Below, one piece after another: positions 1 to 8,080 of a stretch of 64,000 nt of DNA. Location: NCBI GenBank assembly GCA_964236735.1, contig CAXSFM010000002.1, positions 1-64,000 on the forward strand. Direction: 5' to 3'. Made by a program: the position numbers and the translations under genes. The stretch is from JAIVJG01 sp964236735 (GTDB taxonomy: Bacteria > Acidobacteriota > Blastocatellia > Pyrinomonadales > Pyrinomonadaceae). A model generated the notes under the pieces. That model was not told the origin of the DNA. It was given only the letters and a program-made list of their open reading frames with translations, and ran no database searches. Numbering within the stretch: position 1 is the stretch's first letter; each line of letters begins with the position of its first letter.

Positions 1-454
1 TGCTGAGTTGTTGAAGCTGCTGCGAAAATACCCGCTTTAACTACTCTAGCCCCAAGAAATTTATGTCGCAACTGAGCGTTCGCGTGGTTGAAGGAGAGAT
101 TGTTTCGCCACTCTTCTACGATTAAGAAAGGCTAATGTGGGGCGCGACGGGGCGCAGAAGCTCTCGGTCAGATATGTTATACTCGCGGGCGTTCACGTCT
201 ACATCTGGTCGCGGCGTATTTGTTACTCATCGCGCGGAGTTGTTGAATGCTCGCACGCTGCGAGTTGGAGATAGTCGAAGCCGTAACCGGACGAGGCGTT
301 GATCAAGTAAGGTCAAATTATCCCAGCGTTGCCTGAAACAGACCGAGTACGCCAAGCACCGCGCGCCCGCGTTGAAGTTGAGCGGTGGTGGCGGCAGAAG
401 AAGAAGTGACAGGCATCCGGGCGGGTTTCTCAGTGCAGCCCCGTCTTAACACAA
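1..454. other. Left-edge region without an assignable gene
   Basis: A reading frame ends at 38-40 after a short Leu-rich stretch (AELLKLLRKYPL) and may be the tail of a gene that begins outside the window. A 20-codon frame at 63-125 has no support. Around 174-182 there is an AT-rich tgttatact that could be a -10 element, but no matching -35 is visible. Nothing else can be supported here. Confidence 0.3.
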
Positions 455-1789
455 ATGGCTCGCAACAAATATCGCAGACAGCGTCACGAACCGCAGACGC
501 CACGATCTTTCCCGGAGTATCTGACGACGCCCGCGCCGGAGACCTCGCGCTCCGAATTGATGACGCTCGTGCGCGGCGGCGAAGACACTTACCTCGAACT
601 CAAAGTCAAACTTTCCAACCCGGAGCGCATCGCGCAGGGCATCATTGCGCTCGCCAACACGGGCGGCGGCGTGATCGTTTTCGGCGTCAACGACAATTTG
701 CGCGTCGAGGGCGTGGACGACGCCGAAGCCGTGCGCGACGAACTCAAACGCATCTGCCGCGAAGACATCACGCCCGCCGTCTTTCCCTACATAGACATCC
801 TCGCCTTCGACAACGGCCTTCGCATCGTCGCGCTCGACGTGGATACGAAACGTCGCCCGCACCGCACTCGCGACGGGCGTTACTTCTTTCGTCTCGGCGC
901 GGAGACGCGCGAAGCGACGCGCGAAGAACTGTCTATCCTTTTTGACGAAGCGCGCCCCGTGCGTTACGAGAACGTCGTCGCGCTCGGCGCGTCTGTGGAT
1001 GACATAGACGAAGCGCACCTATGGAGTTTCGTCCGCGCCTTCGAGCCTGACGCCTTCGATCACGCGCGCACGGAGACAGCCGGGTATCCGACTGCCGAAG
1101 TGCTGGAGCGCGACTTGTTGCTCGCGACGCCGACGGGCTTGAACATTGCGCCGACCGTCGCCGGCCTGCTTTTGTTCGGCCACGACAAGCGCGTCTCGGA
1201 ATTGCTGCCGCGCTCATCCATCACTGCCGTGCGCTTCGCGGGCGACAACACGCAGTCGCCGAAAGTTGAGAGCGTGCGGTTGAGCGGCAACCTGCACACG
1301 CTCTATGAATCCGCGCTGCGTTTCGTCGAGCGTTACTGCGACCTGTGGGACAAACGCCCGCGCATGTTTCCGGGCCGGACGACGGCGGGCGACGGCGGCA
1401 ATGTTGAGATTGACGATGCGCCCGTCACGCCGCGCGCGAACTATCATCGTGGCGCAATCAAAGAAGCTCTGGCGAACGCGCTCGCGCACAGAGACCTCGC
1501 GCTACGCGAGCACGAGACGAGAATTTTTATCTTCGACCGCTCCATCGAGTTGACGAATCCGCGCCGCACCAGCGGCTTCGCGCCCTCGATGCAGCGCGCG
1601 ATTCGCTACGGCGTGCCGCAGCAACTCAACCCGCAAATCTCTGCGCTGTTCAAGAGTCCGGCTTATGGATTAGAACTTCCGCGCGGCGGTCTGCCCGCGT
1701 TGCTCCGCGAGTCGAGACTGTTCGCCGGACGCAAGAGCGAAATCCACACCGTCAACGACGAGTTTCGATTAAGACTGTACGGAGTCTAA
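455..1789 (+). CDS. AlbA_2 (Schlafen-like) domain / RecG-like C-terminal ATP-binding protein
   Basis: The protein has 444 residues and is cytoplasmic, with no signal peptide. After a basic N-terminus, residues about 40-150 match the AlbA_2/Schlafen AlbA fold: an acidic YLELKVKL entry, then a glycine-rich LANTGGGVIVFGV loop. The C-terminal third has EALANALAHRDL followed by an IFIFDRSIELTNPRR strand, as in the HATPase-like domain found behind AlbA_2 in RecG-like putative transcriptional regulators. Such proteins are usually annotated as ATP-dependent DNA helicase-related or transcriptional regulators, and the true biochemical role is mostly unknown. The ATG at 455 lacks an obvious ribosome-binding site, so a later start is possible. 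It stands alone and converges on the VWA gene downstream. Confidence 0.75.
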   Translation: MARNKYRRQRHEPQTPRSFPEYLTTPAPETSRSELMTLVRGGEDTYLELKVKLSNPERIAQGIIALANTGGGVIVFGVNDNLRVEGVDDAEAVRDELKRICREDITPAVFPYIDILAFDNGLRIVALDVDTKRRPHRTRDGRYFFRLGAETREATREELSILFDEARPVRYENVVALGASVDDIDEAHLWSFVRAFEPDAFDHARTETAGYPTAEVLERDLLLATPTGLNIAPTVAGLLLFGHDKRVSELLPRSSITAVRFAGDNTQSPKVESVRLSGNLHTLYESALRFVERYCDLWDKRPRMFPGRTTAGDGGNVEIDDAPVTPRANYHRGAIKEALANALAHRDLALREHETRIFIFDRSIELTNPRRTSGFAPSMQRAIRYGVPQQLNPQISALFKSPAYGLELPRGGLPALLRESRLFAGRKSEIHTVNDEFRLRLYGV

Positions 1790-1797
1790 AAACAGAA

Positions 1798-1937
1798 GGC
1801 AGTAGGCAGAAAGCAGTAGGCAGTCAGAACTGCTTTCTTATAGTTGAAACGTTTTGCACGTCGGCAAAGAAGAAGGCAGCCAGTTTAATTGCTGGCTGCC
1901 TTTCGCTTTCTCTGCCTACTGCTTTCTGCCTACTGCC
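1798..1937. repeat. Long inverted repeat (GGCAGTAGGCAG family)
   Basis: Arms at 1798-1823 and 1912-1937 are perfect 26-bp reverse complements built from tandem copies of a GGCAGTAG-like word. They enclose a separate terminator hairpin and lie between two convergent genes. The design (arms of short repeated words, intergenic) recurs in other sequence families across the window. Confidence 0.85.
1873..1902. terminator. Bidirectional hairpin terminator between convergent genes
   Basis: The stem AAGGCAGCCAG (1873-1883) pairs with CTGGCTGCCTT (1892-1902) around an 8-nt AT-rich loop, with T-rich sequence on the plus-strand 3' side. It lies between the stop codons at 1789 (plus) and 1940 (minus) and can serve both. 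Confidence 0.7.
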
Positions 1938-1939
1938 TA

Positions 1940-3172
1940 CTAGCTCTTCGGCGCGTTGTAGAACTGGCGGCTCTTGATGATTAGTTCCTTGTCGTCGTAT
2001 TGCCCGTCGCCGTCCACGTCAACCTTGACGACGATTTTGTGCTGCTTGCCGTCGCGTCGCTCGCCGGGGTTGTAGCCGATGCTGTACTGGTTACGCATCA
2101 ACGCGTTGATGTTCTGGAGCGCGGAGGGCAGCTCGCCGGGGAACGTGATGGGATAATATTCGCCGCCCGTCTCTCTGGCGAAAGTCTTGAGCGTGTTCTG
2201 CGCTTGCAGCAGCGTCATGCGTCCCGGCGTGGTCGCGCCGCCGAGTCCGTCGGTGGCCGGAATATCATCGCCGTACTTCTTCATAAACAATTCGCCCGTC
2301 CCGATGATGTAGATGGGCACGCCGGCGTTCTGCGCGATTTTGCGCGCCTGGTCGTAGTTAATTTTGCTGAACGTGTCTATACCCGTCGTGACGAGAAAGA
2401 CCGCCTTGCGCCGTCCCTGCAAAGAGGACAGTCCGCCGTAGTCAGCCGTGTCCGCTTTGGAATTTTCCAGCACGACGGAATCGCCGCGACCGCCGACGAG
2501 CACGAGCTTGAGCGCGTCGAATAAATTCGCTTCGTTCGAGACCGGGCGATTACTGAGCATGAGATTGATGACTTGATTGATGCGCGCCGGGTCATTCGTA
2601 AAATCCGTGATCGGCGTCGCGCGCATGTCGTAGGCGACGACCGAGACGTAATCCTGCGGCGGCTTGATGAACTGTTGCAGGAACATCGCCATCGGGCGCA
2701 ACACTTCGTAACGTCCCGGCTCGTAATAGTCGGCGCGCAATTGATTGTTCATCAGGTTGCTGTATTCGAGCACCATCGCGACGGTGATCGGCGCGTCGGG
2801 CGTCGAAAAATTCGTCACGTCCTGCTTGATGCCATCCTCGAAGACGGCGAAATTTTCCTTCTTCAACCCGGTGATGATTTTGCCGGATTTTTTGTTATAG
2901 ACGACGGCCTCGACGTTGACGAGCGTGGACGTGACTTTGACGATCTCGGTGTCTTTGTCCTTGATAACGTCGGGCGGCACAGGCTCTTGCGGGTCTTGCT
3001 TCTCCGGCGTGCCGTTTTCGTCCGGGCGCGGATTTTTCTTTTGCGGCGTGGTGGGCGGCTGCCGTCTCGACTGCGCGAATGATGCGCGCGGAAGGTTGAA
3101 GGAAAAAAGAAACGCCAGCGTAACGGCGAGCGCGGTGGTGGCAGCGCGGCGGCGGAGAAGAGTTCTTTTCAT
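1940..3172 (-). CDS. Secreted VWFA-related protein (acidobacterial VWA family)
   Basis: The protein has 410 residues. It starts at MKRTLLRR, preceded by an AGG-type ribosome-binding site (CCGAGG) about 9 nt upstream; an upstream in-frame start would add 15 residues and bury the signal. A Sec signal peptide ends near SFAQ. It is followed by a Pro/Lys/Asp-rich linker, then the family-typical strand VNVEAVVYNKKSGKIITGL and a von Willebrand A-like domain with LFDALKLVLVGGRG and a C-terminal QYSIGYNPGE motif. The usual metal site DxSxS is replaced by EYSNL, so the metal-ion-dependent adhesion site is degenerate. This family (often labelled VWFA-related Acidobacterial domain) is abundant in Acidobacteriota and has no known ligand. 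Confidence 0.85.
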   Translation of the reverse strand: MKRTLLRRRAATTALAVTLAFLFSFNLPRASFAQSRRQPPTTPQKKNPRPDENGTPEKQDPQEPVPPDVIKDKDTEIVKVTSTLVNVEAVVYNKKSGKIITGLKKENFAVFEDGIKQDVTNFSTPDAPITVAMVLEYSNLMNNQLRADYYEPGRYEVLRPMAMFLQQFIKPPQDYVSVVAYDMRATPITDFTNDPARINQVINLMLSNRPVSNEANLFDALKLVLVGGRGDSVVLENSKADTADYGGLSSLQGRRKAVFLVTTGIDTFSKINYDQARKIAQNAGVPIYIIGTGELFMKKYGDDIPATDGLGGATTPGRMTLLQAQNTLKTFARETGGEYYPITFPGELPSALQNINALMRNQYSIGYNPGERRDGKQHKIVVKVDVDGDGQYDDKELIIKSRQFYNAPKS

Positions 3173-3385
3173 GGCGACAAAACCTCGGAAAACATGCACG
3201 GTTCCGGCAGTTCTCATGGCACGGACTTTTGCGGGGGCGGCTTCTAATAAGAAGGGGACAGACTTTAGATGTCAGAGGCCGTTAAATAGTTTGACGCACC
3301 GATTTGACGCAACGGACAGACAGAGCGACGCCCGGCACACCGTAAACCTCTAACGTCTATCCTCCAGCCCCCGGCCTCTGCCTTC

Positions 3386-4246
3386 TCAGTTGCCGCCGGA
3401 GGAAATCGGCTCGACTTCGATGAGGGCGTCGTAGGTTCCGGTGTTGTCGTCGAGCTTGCCCTCGTTGACGCCGAAGAAGAGACGCCCGTCGCGCGGCGCG
3501 CGGAATTCGCGCGAGGCTCCGACGAAGACGAAGTCGTCGTTATCGTCGCCGATGACGGCGATGAGCGCGCCGGTCGGCTCGTTACGCATGAGCTTCTCCG
3601 TATCGAAAACTTTCGGCAGACCCGTCGGCGTCGAGAAGCGTCCCTGTCCGAGCGAGACGCGACCGGATGCAGAGACGCGCAATAGTTGGCCTTTGCGAAC
3701 CATCAAGCCGCTGTCCGTCCAGCCGTTCGCAGTGTTGTCGGCGCGGATGCGAACGCGGACGGGGAAGAGTTGCGAATCATTATTACCGATGTTCGGCTGG
3801 GACGAGTTTGTGTTTCCGCCACTGTTGCGCGGGACGCTCGAAGAGTTCGTGCCGCCCGTATTGTTGCCAAGTGTCGGACGCGCATCGGACGATCTCGGCA
3901 TGGGCTGCTGTTGTTCCGTGCGATTCGGCGTGACGCGAGGGACGCCTGCGTCTGTGTCATTGCTCGATGTTGAAGCTGTCGTCGCGTTGTTGTCGCCCGC
4001 CGCGTCGAACTCGATGGACTCCACGTCTTCCATGTAGAGAGTGATGCGGCTGCGTCGCCCGCCACCGCCGCCGCGCGTTCCCGTGCCGATGAGGATGGTG
4101 AACTGCTGATCGCGGAAGCTGATAATCTGGCCGCGTATGACCTGTCCGTCCTTCGTGCGAATCGTGTCTCCGTGCGCAAAGGCGGCGCAGCCGAGCGTGA
4201 GCGCGAGGACGAGTGATAACCTCTGTGCGAAACTCTTGAACTTCAT
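3386..4246 (-). CDS. Exported protein with C-terminal LecA/PA-IL-like lectin domain
   Basis: The protein has 286 residues. The start at MKFKSFAQ is set by a GGAGGT site 7 nt upstream, and a signal peptide ends at AFAHG. The N-terminal part has a short beta-rich motif (DTIRTKDGQVIRGQIISF) often seen before low-complexity regions in Acidobacteriota. A Ser/Thr/Asn-rich linker follows (about residues 95-160). The last 130 residues resemble PA-I galactophilic lectin-like domains, with strands VRIRADNTANGWTDSG, KGQLLRVSASG and an ending NTGTYDALIEV. Role inferred: periplasmic or surface carbohydrate binding. The sugar-binding residues were not verified. Confidence 0.7.
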   Translation of the reverse strand: MKFKSFAQRLSLVLALTLGCAAFAHGDTIRTKDGQVIRGQIISFRDQQFTILIGTGTRGGGGGRRSRITLYMEDVESIEFDAAGDNNATTASTSSNDTDAGVPRVTPNRTEQQQPMPRSSDARPTLGNNTGGTNSSSVPRNSGGNTNSSQPNIGNNDSQLFPVRVRIRADNTANGWTDSGLMVRKGQLLRVSASGRVSLGQGRFSTPTGLPKVFDTEKLMRNEPTGALIAVIGDDNDDFVFVGASREFRAPRDGRLFFGVNEGKLDDNTGTYDALIEVEPISSGGN

Positions 4247-4392
4247 GAAGACCTCCGAGGGAACGTATGAAACAGATGTGCAGAGATGCCGCGTCATTCT
4301 AACCGGAGAAGGACTCGCTTTGGCAAGTGGGAGAGAGTGTCTGCGACGATGGATGGCGAAAGAGCGCGCGCGGGTTGCCCGTTGAGGCGAAA

Positions 4393-4428
4393 CGCGCCGG
4401 CGGAACTCAGGATAGCTCCGCCGGCGCG
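4393..4428. terminator. GC-rich hairpin, probable terminator
   Basis: A perfect 12-bp stem (4393-4404 with 4417-4428) with a 12-nt loop lies just downstream of the minus-strand gene ending at 4495. A short T-stretch follows on the minus strand. Confidence 0.55.
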
Positions 4429-4494
4429 CTCGTCGAAAAACGTGAAGGGATATGAGCGCACGCAACATGCGTCGCGTACAGTCGAGAGCAAGGC

Positions 4495-4776
4495 TTACGG
4501 CGTGCCAGTGGGATAGGGAGACATGCCGCCGGTCATCATCGAGCCGCCGGCGATTTGAAGGATGATGAGTAGGATCAGGAGGGCAGTCCAGACCATCATA
4601 ATGGTCTTGATGCCGAGCCGGTTGGCGTTCATCCAGCCCCAGACGAAAGTGTAGAGGCCGCAGATAAGGCCGAGAATACCTTTGAGCGCGCCCTCGTTCT
4701 GAAAGAGCTTAATCAAGACGATGACGAGGCAGACCAGGCAGCCAAGCCACACCACAATTGCCAGAATTCCTAACAT
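4495..4776 (-). CDS. Small three-helix membrane protein of unknown function
   Basis: The protein has 93 residues. The start is backed by a GGAGG site 11 nt upstream. Three hydrophobic segments are visible: an N-terminal IVVWLGCLVCLVIVLI, a middle ILGLICGLYTFVWGW, and a C-terminal WTALLILLIILQIAGG. The Pro/Gly-rich tail is short. The gene follows the DUF2752-type gene (4828-5271) in the same direction with 51 bp between them, so the two may be co-transcribed. I do not recognise a function. Confidence 0.65.
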   Translation of the reverse strand: MLGILAIVVWLGCLVCLVIVLIKLFQNEGALKGILGLICGLYTFVWGWMNANRLGIKTIMMVWTALLILLIILQIAGGSMMTGGMSPYPTGTP

Positions 4777-4827
4777 GTCAATTTTATCCTCCGTTCAGGT
4801 TTGTACTGTCAAGAAGTTGCAAAGCGT

Positions 4828-5271
4828 TTATCCGGCGACGAGCCGCGTGAACGCTTCAGGGGAAAACAACAAGCGAGTTAACCAGTAGCCGATCAGGCTC
4901 ACGAGGAAGATGGCCGTCAGTCCCGTGCGTCGCTCAATCGCTTCGACGCGCAGGATCAGACGGTTTCTGAGAGTTTCCGGCAACAACACCGACGCGCCCG
5001 CCACGAGCAGCGCGAAGAGAAAAAGCGGCGCGAAGACGTGGAAAGTCAGCGCACTCTGCCAGTCGCCGTGCAGCAGCGCGACGATGGCGCGCGACAACCC
5101 GCAACCGGGACACGGCACATGCAGCGCGTGAAAGATGGGGCATTGCCAGCCGCCGTAGCCAGCCGACACGAGCGCGGCCTGCGCTCCGGCGGCGACGCAC
5201 ACCGCGCACGTCATCGCGCGGCTTCGCAACAAAGGCGCGAAGACGGGGCTAAACATTTGACGTGCGTGCAT
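4828..5271 (-). CDS. DUF2752-family membrane protein
   Basis: The protein has 147 residues. The diagnostic motif is CPIFHALHVPCPGCGLSRA, which contains the CPxCGxxR signature of DUF2752 proteins. Three hydrophobic segments surround it (residues about 18-40, 80-100, 120-140). DUF2752 proteins are small inner-membrane proteins without an assigned function; the conserved cysteines suggest metal or disulfide chemistry. No ribosome-binding site precedes the ATG at 5271, and an internal ATG five codons later is also possible. Confidence 0.7.
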   Translation of the reverse strand: MHARQMFSPVFAPLLRSRAMTCAVCVAAGAQAALVSAGYGGWQCPIFHALHVPCPGCGLSRAIVALLHGDWQSALTFHVFAPLFLFALLVAGASVLLPETLRNRLILRVEAIERRTGLTAIFLVSLIGYWLTRLLFSPEAFTRLVAG

Positions 5272-5464
5272 CGAAATAAAATTTAAGAGATGCGCGACAG
5301 CCGCGCGCGTGACAAAAGTCCGTGTGGAGCGGAGCGCACGTTACTACAGAGGCGCGCGTAATGACAAGAACTTTGTCGGCGGCGAGCGGCGGGGAGCGTG
5401 CGCGCAAAAGAAAAGCGGCAAGCCCTGCCGGCCTGCCGTCCGTCCAAATTTTGGCAATAATGTA

Positions 5465-5677
5465 TTTGACTCATGGAGTCTCTTGAAGCGCGGTATCAAA
5501 GGTATTTATGTATCCGTCGCACCGTTTCATCTTTTCCGTTATCTTGACGAGCAAGCTTTTAGATTCAACGAACGCAAGGGCAAGGACGCAGATAGATTCC
5601 TTGAAGTCGCGCGTAACGTGGCAGGTAAGCGTCTGACTTACGCCGAACTGACAGGCAAGGACAGCTTAGATTGCTAA
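5465..5677 (+). pseudogene. Truncated ISXO2/IS1595-type transposase (C-terminal fragment)
   Basis: The frame from 5465 encodes WSLLKRGIKGIYVSVAPFHL, then RYLDEQAFRFNERK and GKRLTYAELTGK. This is the C-terminal end of DDE transposases of the IS1595/ISXO2 group, which normally have about 300 residues; only about 70 remain. The sequence upstream in the same frame is unrelated, so the 5' part has been lost. It is an insertion-sequence remnant and cannot be active. Confidence 0.8.
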
Positions 5678-5714
5678 ACGTGAAGGGCGCGGCAAGCGAA
5701 AGATAAGGTGTAGA

Positions 5715-5894
5715 ATGAAAGCGACTAAGTCAGCCAAGTCTCTGCCAGACCCAGAGCGGCGAGCAAGCTATGAAGCGTTCAAGGATTTAGCGCAGAAGTT
5801 GTTAGCCGCGCCAAAGTCTGAGATAGATCGGGAAGCGGAAAAGTTCAAACGGCGCACGAAAGGCAAACGGGGAAGGTCGTGCAAGGGCAAATAG
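5715..5894 (+). CDS. Small basic protein (59 aa), companion of the IS remnant
   Basis: It starts 37 nt after the transposase fragment in the same direction. The protein is strongly charged: a helix with FKDLAQKLLAAPKSEIDRE, then an Arg/Lys-rich tail ending CKGK. Short proteins with an F-x-L-x-x-KLL-x-x-PK-x-E pattern are common conserved hypotheticals, sometimes beside insertion sequences. It could be a passenger of the IS or an antitoxin-like protein; no function can be assigned. Confidence 0.5.
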   Translation: MKATKSAKSLPDPERRASYEAFKDLAQKLLAAPKSEIDREAEKFKRRTKGKRGRSCKGK

Positions 5895-5913
5895 CAGCCC
5901 TATCATGTTTTAC

Positions 5914-5973
5914 TTGACAGGACTATTCTAGTAGTATAGAAGCCTTCGCGTGGTCTAGACCACGCGAAGGCTT
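5914..5973 (+). promoter_or_regulatory. TTGACA element followed by a 34-bp perfect palindrome
   Basis: TTGACA (5914-5919) and TATAGA (5935-5940) are separated by a short 15-nt spacer. They run straight into a perfect palindrome at 5940-5973 centred on TCTAGA. A second palindrome, GGAGTCTAGACTCC, follows at 5987-6000. The large palindrome ends in CTTTGG and could be a terminator, an IS-end relic or a protein-binding site. The promoter reading is weak because of the spacer. Confidence 0.35.
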
Positions 5974-6003
5974 TGGTTGGGGTTTAGGAGTCTAGACTCC
6001 ACG

Positions 6004-6111
6004 TTACAAGGCTATTAATGCCTGTAACAGGGTAATGGTAATCGTCGTGCCATCTGCTAGGGTGAACTTGACGACTACCACATGCCGGTAGACGGTGACT
6101 TGAATAATCAC
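6004..6111 (-). CDS. Possible 35-aa small protein with strong ribosome-binding site
   Basis: A GTG codon at 6109-6111 is preceded by AAAGGAGGGG at 4 nt. The frame encodes a beta-branched, hydrophobic peptide (VIIQVTVYRHVVVVKFTLAD, then GTTITITLLQALIAL) and stops at 6004. It follows the 161-aa gene on the same strand, and the palindromes at 5987-6000 and 5940-5973 lie downstream. Only the ribosome-binding site and the clean frame support it. Confidence 0.35.
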   Translation of the reverse strand: MIIQVTVYRHVVVVKFTLADGTTITITLLQALIAL

Positions 6112-6202
6112 GCTACCCCTCCTTTCTGCTCGTACTTCTCAGTACTGTTTCACCAGCACTGAGAGGGGTTTGGGCAAGGAGGTAGCCCAATATCGGAGGC
6201 CA

Positions 6203-6688
6203 TCACCCGGTGGCCTCTGATTCTTTTACGCCGCTTTCGGCGGGATAGTATTGTCCGTCCCTGTTTTCAACCTTTCTAGTCAAAGTTAGCTTGCTCAATG
6301 CCCCGTAGACGTTATTTAGAGTAAGTGTCAAAAGAGCGTCGGGCGCAATAGCTTTGAAAATCTCACTCGCCCTCAGTCCCGGATTAGTTTTAATCACGTC
6401 AAGGACGATTCCCACTTTGGTAGGCTTGGGCGTGGAAGGAGTCAGCGGGTGCGCTGCCCTGTACTCTACCTCAACGCGAGGGAATTGAAGTACAGCCGAT
6501 TGCTGCCGTTGATAAGGATTCTCGCTTCCCCTTGTCTCAATTTCAAGCGTTCTCTCGTATGAATCAAGGTCTTGGGCAAGAGTGTTAAGACGTTCACCAA
6601 GTGTAAGGTAATCTCGTCGCGTACCTTCCAACTGTCCTCTCGTCTCTTCCACCCTTTCCAACAGGTAGTCTCTCACAGCTTCATTCAT
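6203..6688 (-). CDS. Coiled-coil plus winged-helix-like hypothetical protein
   Basis: The protein has 161 residues. The start has a GGAGAGG site about 7 nt upstream. Residues 5-55 form a likely coiled coil (ERVEETRGQLEGTRRDYLTL). Residues about 90-150 look like a small winged-helix domain: KVGIVLDVIKTNPGLRASEI, a second helix, then NVYGALSKLTLTRKVENRDG, which reads like a recognition helix and wing. It may bind DNA. Its GC content is lower than its neighbours and it sits beside an IS relic, so it may be acquired. Confidence 0.6.
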   Translation of the reverse strand: MNEAVRDYLLERVEETRGQLEGTRRDYLTLGERLNTLAQDLDSYERTLEIETRGSENPYQRQQSAVLQFPRVEVEYRAAHPLTPSTPKPTKVGIVLDVIKTNPGLRASEIFKAIAPDALLTLTLNNVYGALSKLTLTRKVENRDGQYYPAESGVKESEATG

Positions 6689-6945
6689 AGTGCGCCTCTC
6701 CTTTCAGAACTGATACAGAATAAGTAATCCCTCACTTTTCGTCAAGTGGGTGACAGCTAGAAAGAACGGAGAGCACTCAAAAGGAAGGGACGGGCTGGAC
6801 TGAGGGATAGGGCTAGGAGCGAATAGCGGAAAAAAGGTGTGGGTGAGCCAAATACATTATCGCCCAAATTTTGTGATGAAACGAAGAAGGCGCGCGTCGC
6901 TTTGAGCAACGCGCGCGCGAACTTTTAGAGCAATTTGCAAATCAA

Positions 6946-7013
6946 TGTACGGTAGGCTGTCAGCCTGCTGCTAAGTCTGTATGCGCGCGGCAGGCAGAAC
7001 AGCCTACCGTACA
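6946..7013. repeat. Inverted repeat (GTACGGTAGGCTG family)
   Basis: Arm 6946-6968 pairs with 6990-7013 (about 23 bp with a small bulge) around a 21-nt loop. It lies 18 bp beyond the msrB stop on the minus strand and may act as its terminator. A further GC-rich dyad (about 6890-6917) lies behind it. The interval 6689-6945 holds no gene. Confidence 0.7.
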
Positions 7014-7030
7014 CTCAAACGAAATCCGCT

Positions 7031-7573
7031 CTAAGCCGCCTGCGGTTTCTTGACGAACTTGAGCGCGACGCCGTTCATGCAGTAGCGCAACCCCGTCGGC
7101 TTGGGGCCGTCGTCGAAGACGTGTCCGAGATGCGCGTCGCAACGCGCGCAGAGCACTTCGGTTCTCGTCTCGCCCAGACTCTTGTCAACTTCCTCGCGCA
7201 CGTTCTGCTTCGCGATGGGCGCGTAGAAACTCGGCCAGCCCGTGCCCGACTCGAACTTCGTCTTAGAACTGAAGACCGGCAAATCGCAACAGACGCACTC
7301 GAAGACGCCCGTCTCGTGGACGTTCAAAAGCGGGCTGGAGCCGGGCGCTTCCGTCCCTTTTTGTCTGGCTACGTCGTACTGCTCCGGCGTCAGGATGCGC
7401 TTCCATTCCGCATCGGTCTTGACGACTCGCCCGACCCCTGTCGTCGTCGCGCCTTTGCGCTTCGCCTTCTCATCAACGCCAAGCGCGGCAGCAGCGGCAT
7501 GGATGGGCGTCCCGCAGATGGCCGCCGCCGCACCCAGACTGAGCGTGGAAAAAATAAATGCGCGTCTGTTCAT
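7031..7573 (-). CDS. msrB: Exported peptide-methionine (R)-S-oxide reductase
   Basis: The protein has 180 residues. It starts at MNRRAFIFSTL, preceded by GGAGGGAG. Twin Arg residues and a hydrophobic AAAAICG stretch form a signal peptide ending near IHA, so the enzyme acts outside the cytoplasm. The SelR/MsrB domain is complete: substrate loop ESGTGWPSFYAPI, zinc ligands CVCC and CARC, HLGHVFDDGP, and the catalytic cysteine in RYCMNGVALKF. It reduces methionine-R-sulfoxide in proteins. No msrA is adjacent. The last 13 codons recur as a fragment at 10136-10173. Confidence 0.92.
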   Translation of the reverse strand: MNRRAFIFSTLSLGAAAAICGTPIHAAAAALGVDEKAKRKGATTTGVGRVVKTDAEWKRILTPEQYDVARQKGTEAPGSSPLLNVHETGVFECVCCDLPVFSSKTKFESGTGWPSFYAPIAKQNVREEVDKSLGETRTEVLCARCDAHLGHVFDDGPKPTGLRYCMNGVALKFVKKPQAA

Positions 7574-7814
7574 ATTTTTCGTCTCCCTCCAAAAATATCG
7601 TGTTGCGTGTGTACTTACTTTGATGCGCGTACACGGCAAAATATACGCCCGTCCCGGCACGGGCGGTTTGCCTTTGATCGCCGGTCTAATCTTAACGGCA
7701 TCGCGGCTGCTGACTGAACCGCAGAGACGAAGAAGTTCCTGAGCGTATTTCCGCACGAGCGAGGCAAGCCGCTGCCAGCTACTGCGGGTTGCAAATGAAT
7801 GCGGCCAGAGATTG

Positions 7815-7894
7815 ACCACAGAGGACACGGAGGGGCACAGAGGAGACAATCAAACCTCCCTCTTTCCTCTGTGTCTCTCTGAGTCCTCTGTGGT
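7815..7894. repeat. Long inverted repeat (CACAGAGGA family)
   Basis: Arms at 7815-7844 and 7865-7894 are 30-bp near-perfect reverse complements built from CACAGAGGA-like words. They lie in the divergent gap (7574-8080) between msrB and the winged-helix regulator. The same family recurs at 62959-63047. The rest of the gap shows no gene. Confidence 0.85.
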
Positions 7895-8080
7895 GAACAT
7901 TCTTTCTCTCATGTCGCACTCATTCGCAAACCGCTATAGCGGAAAAGTGTTGAAAACAGCGTTTCTGCGATAGACTACCGGCGCGCATGTTTCCGTCTCA
8001 GGGATAAGTTGATTCGACGGGTAAGCGGCGAGCGGGCAGTTAGTTTCCGGTTAAATGCAAGGCAAGATTTAGTGGCGACG

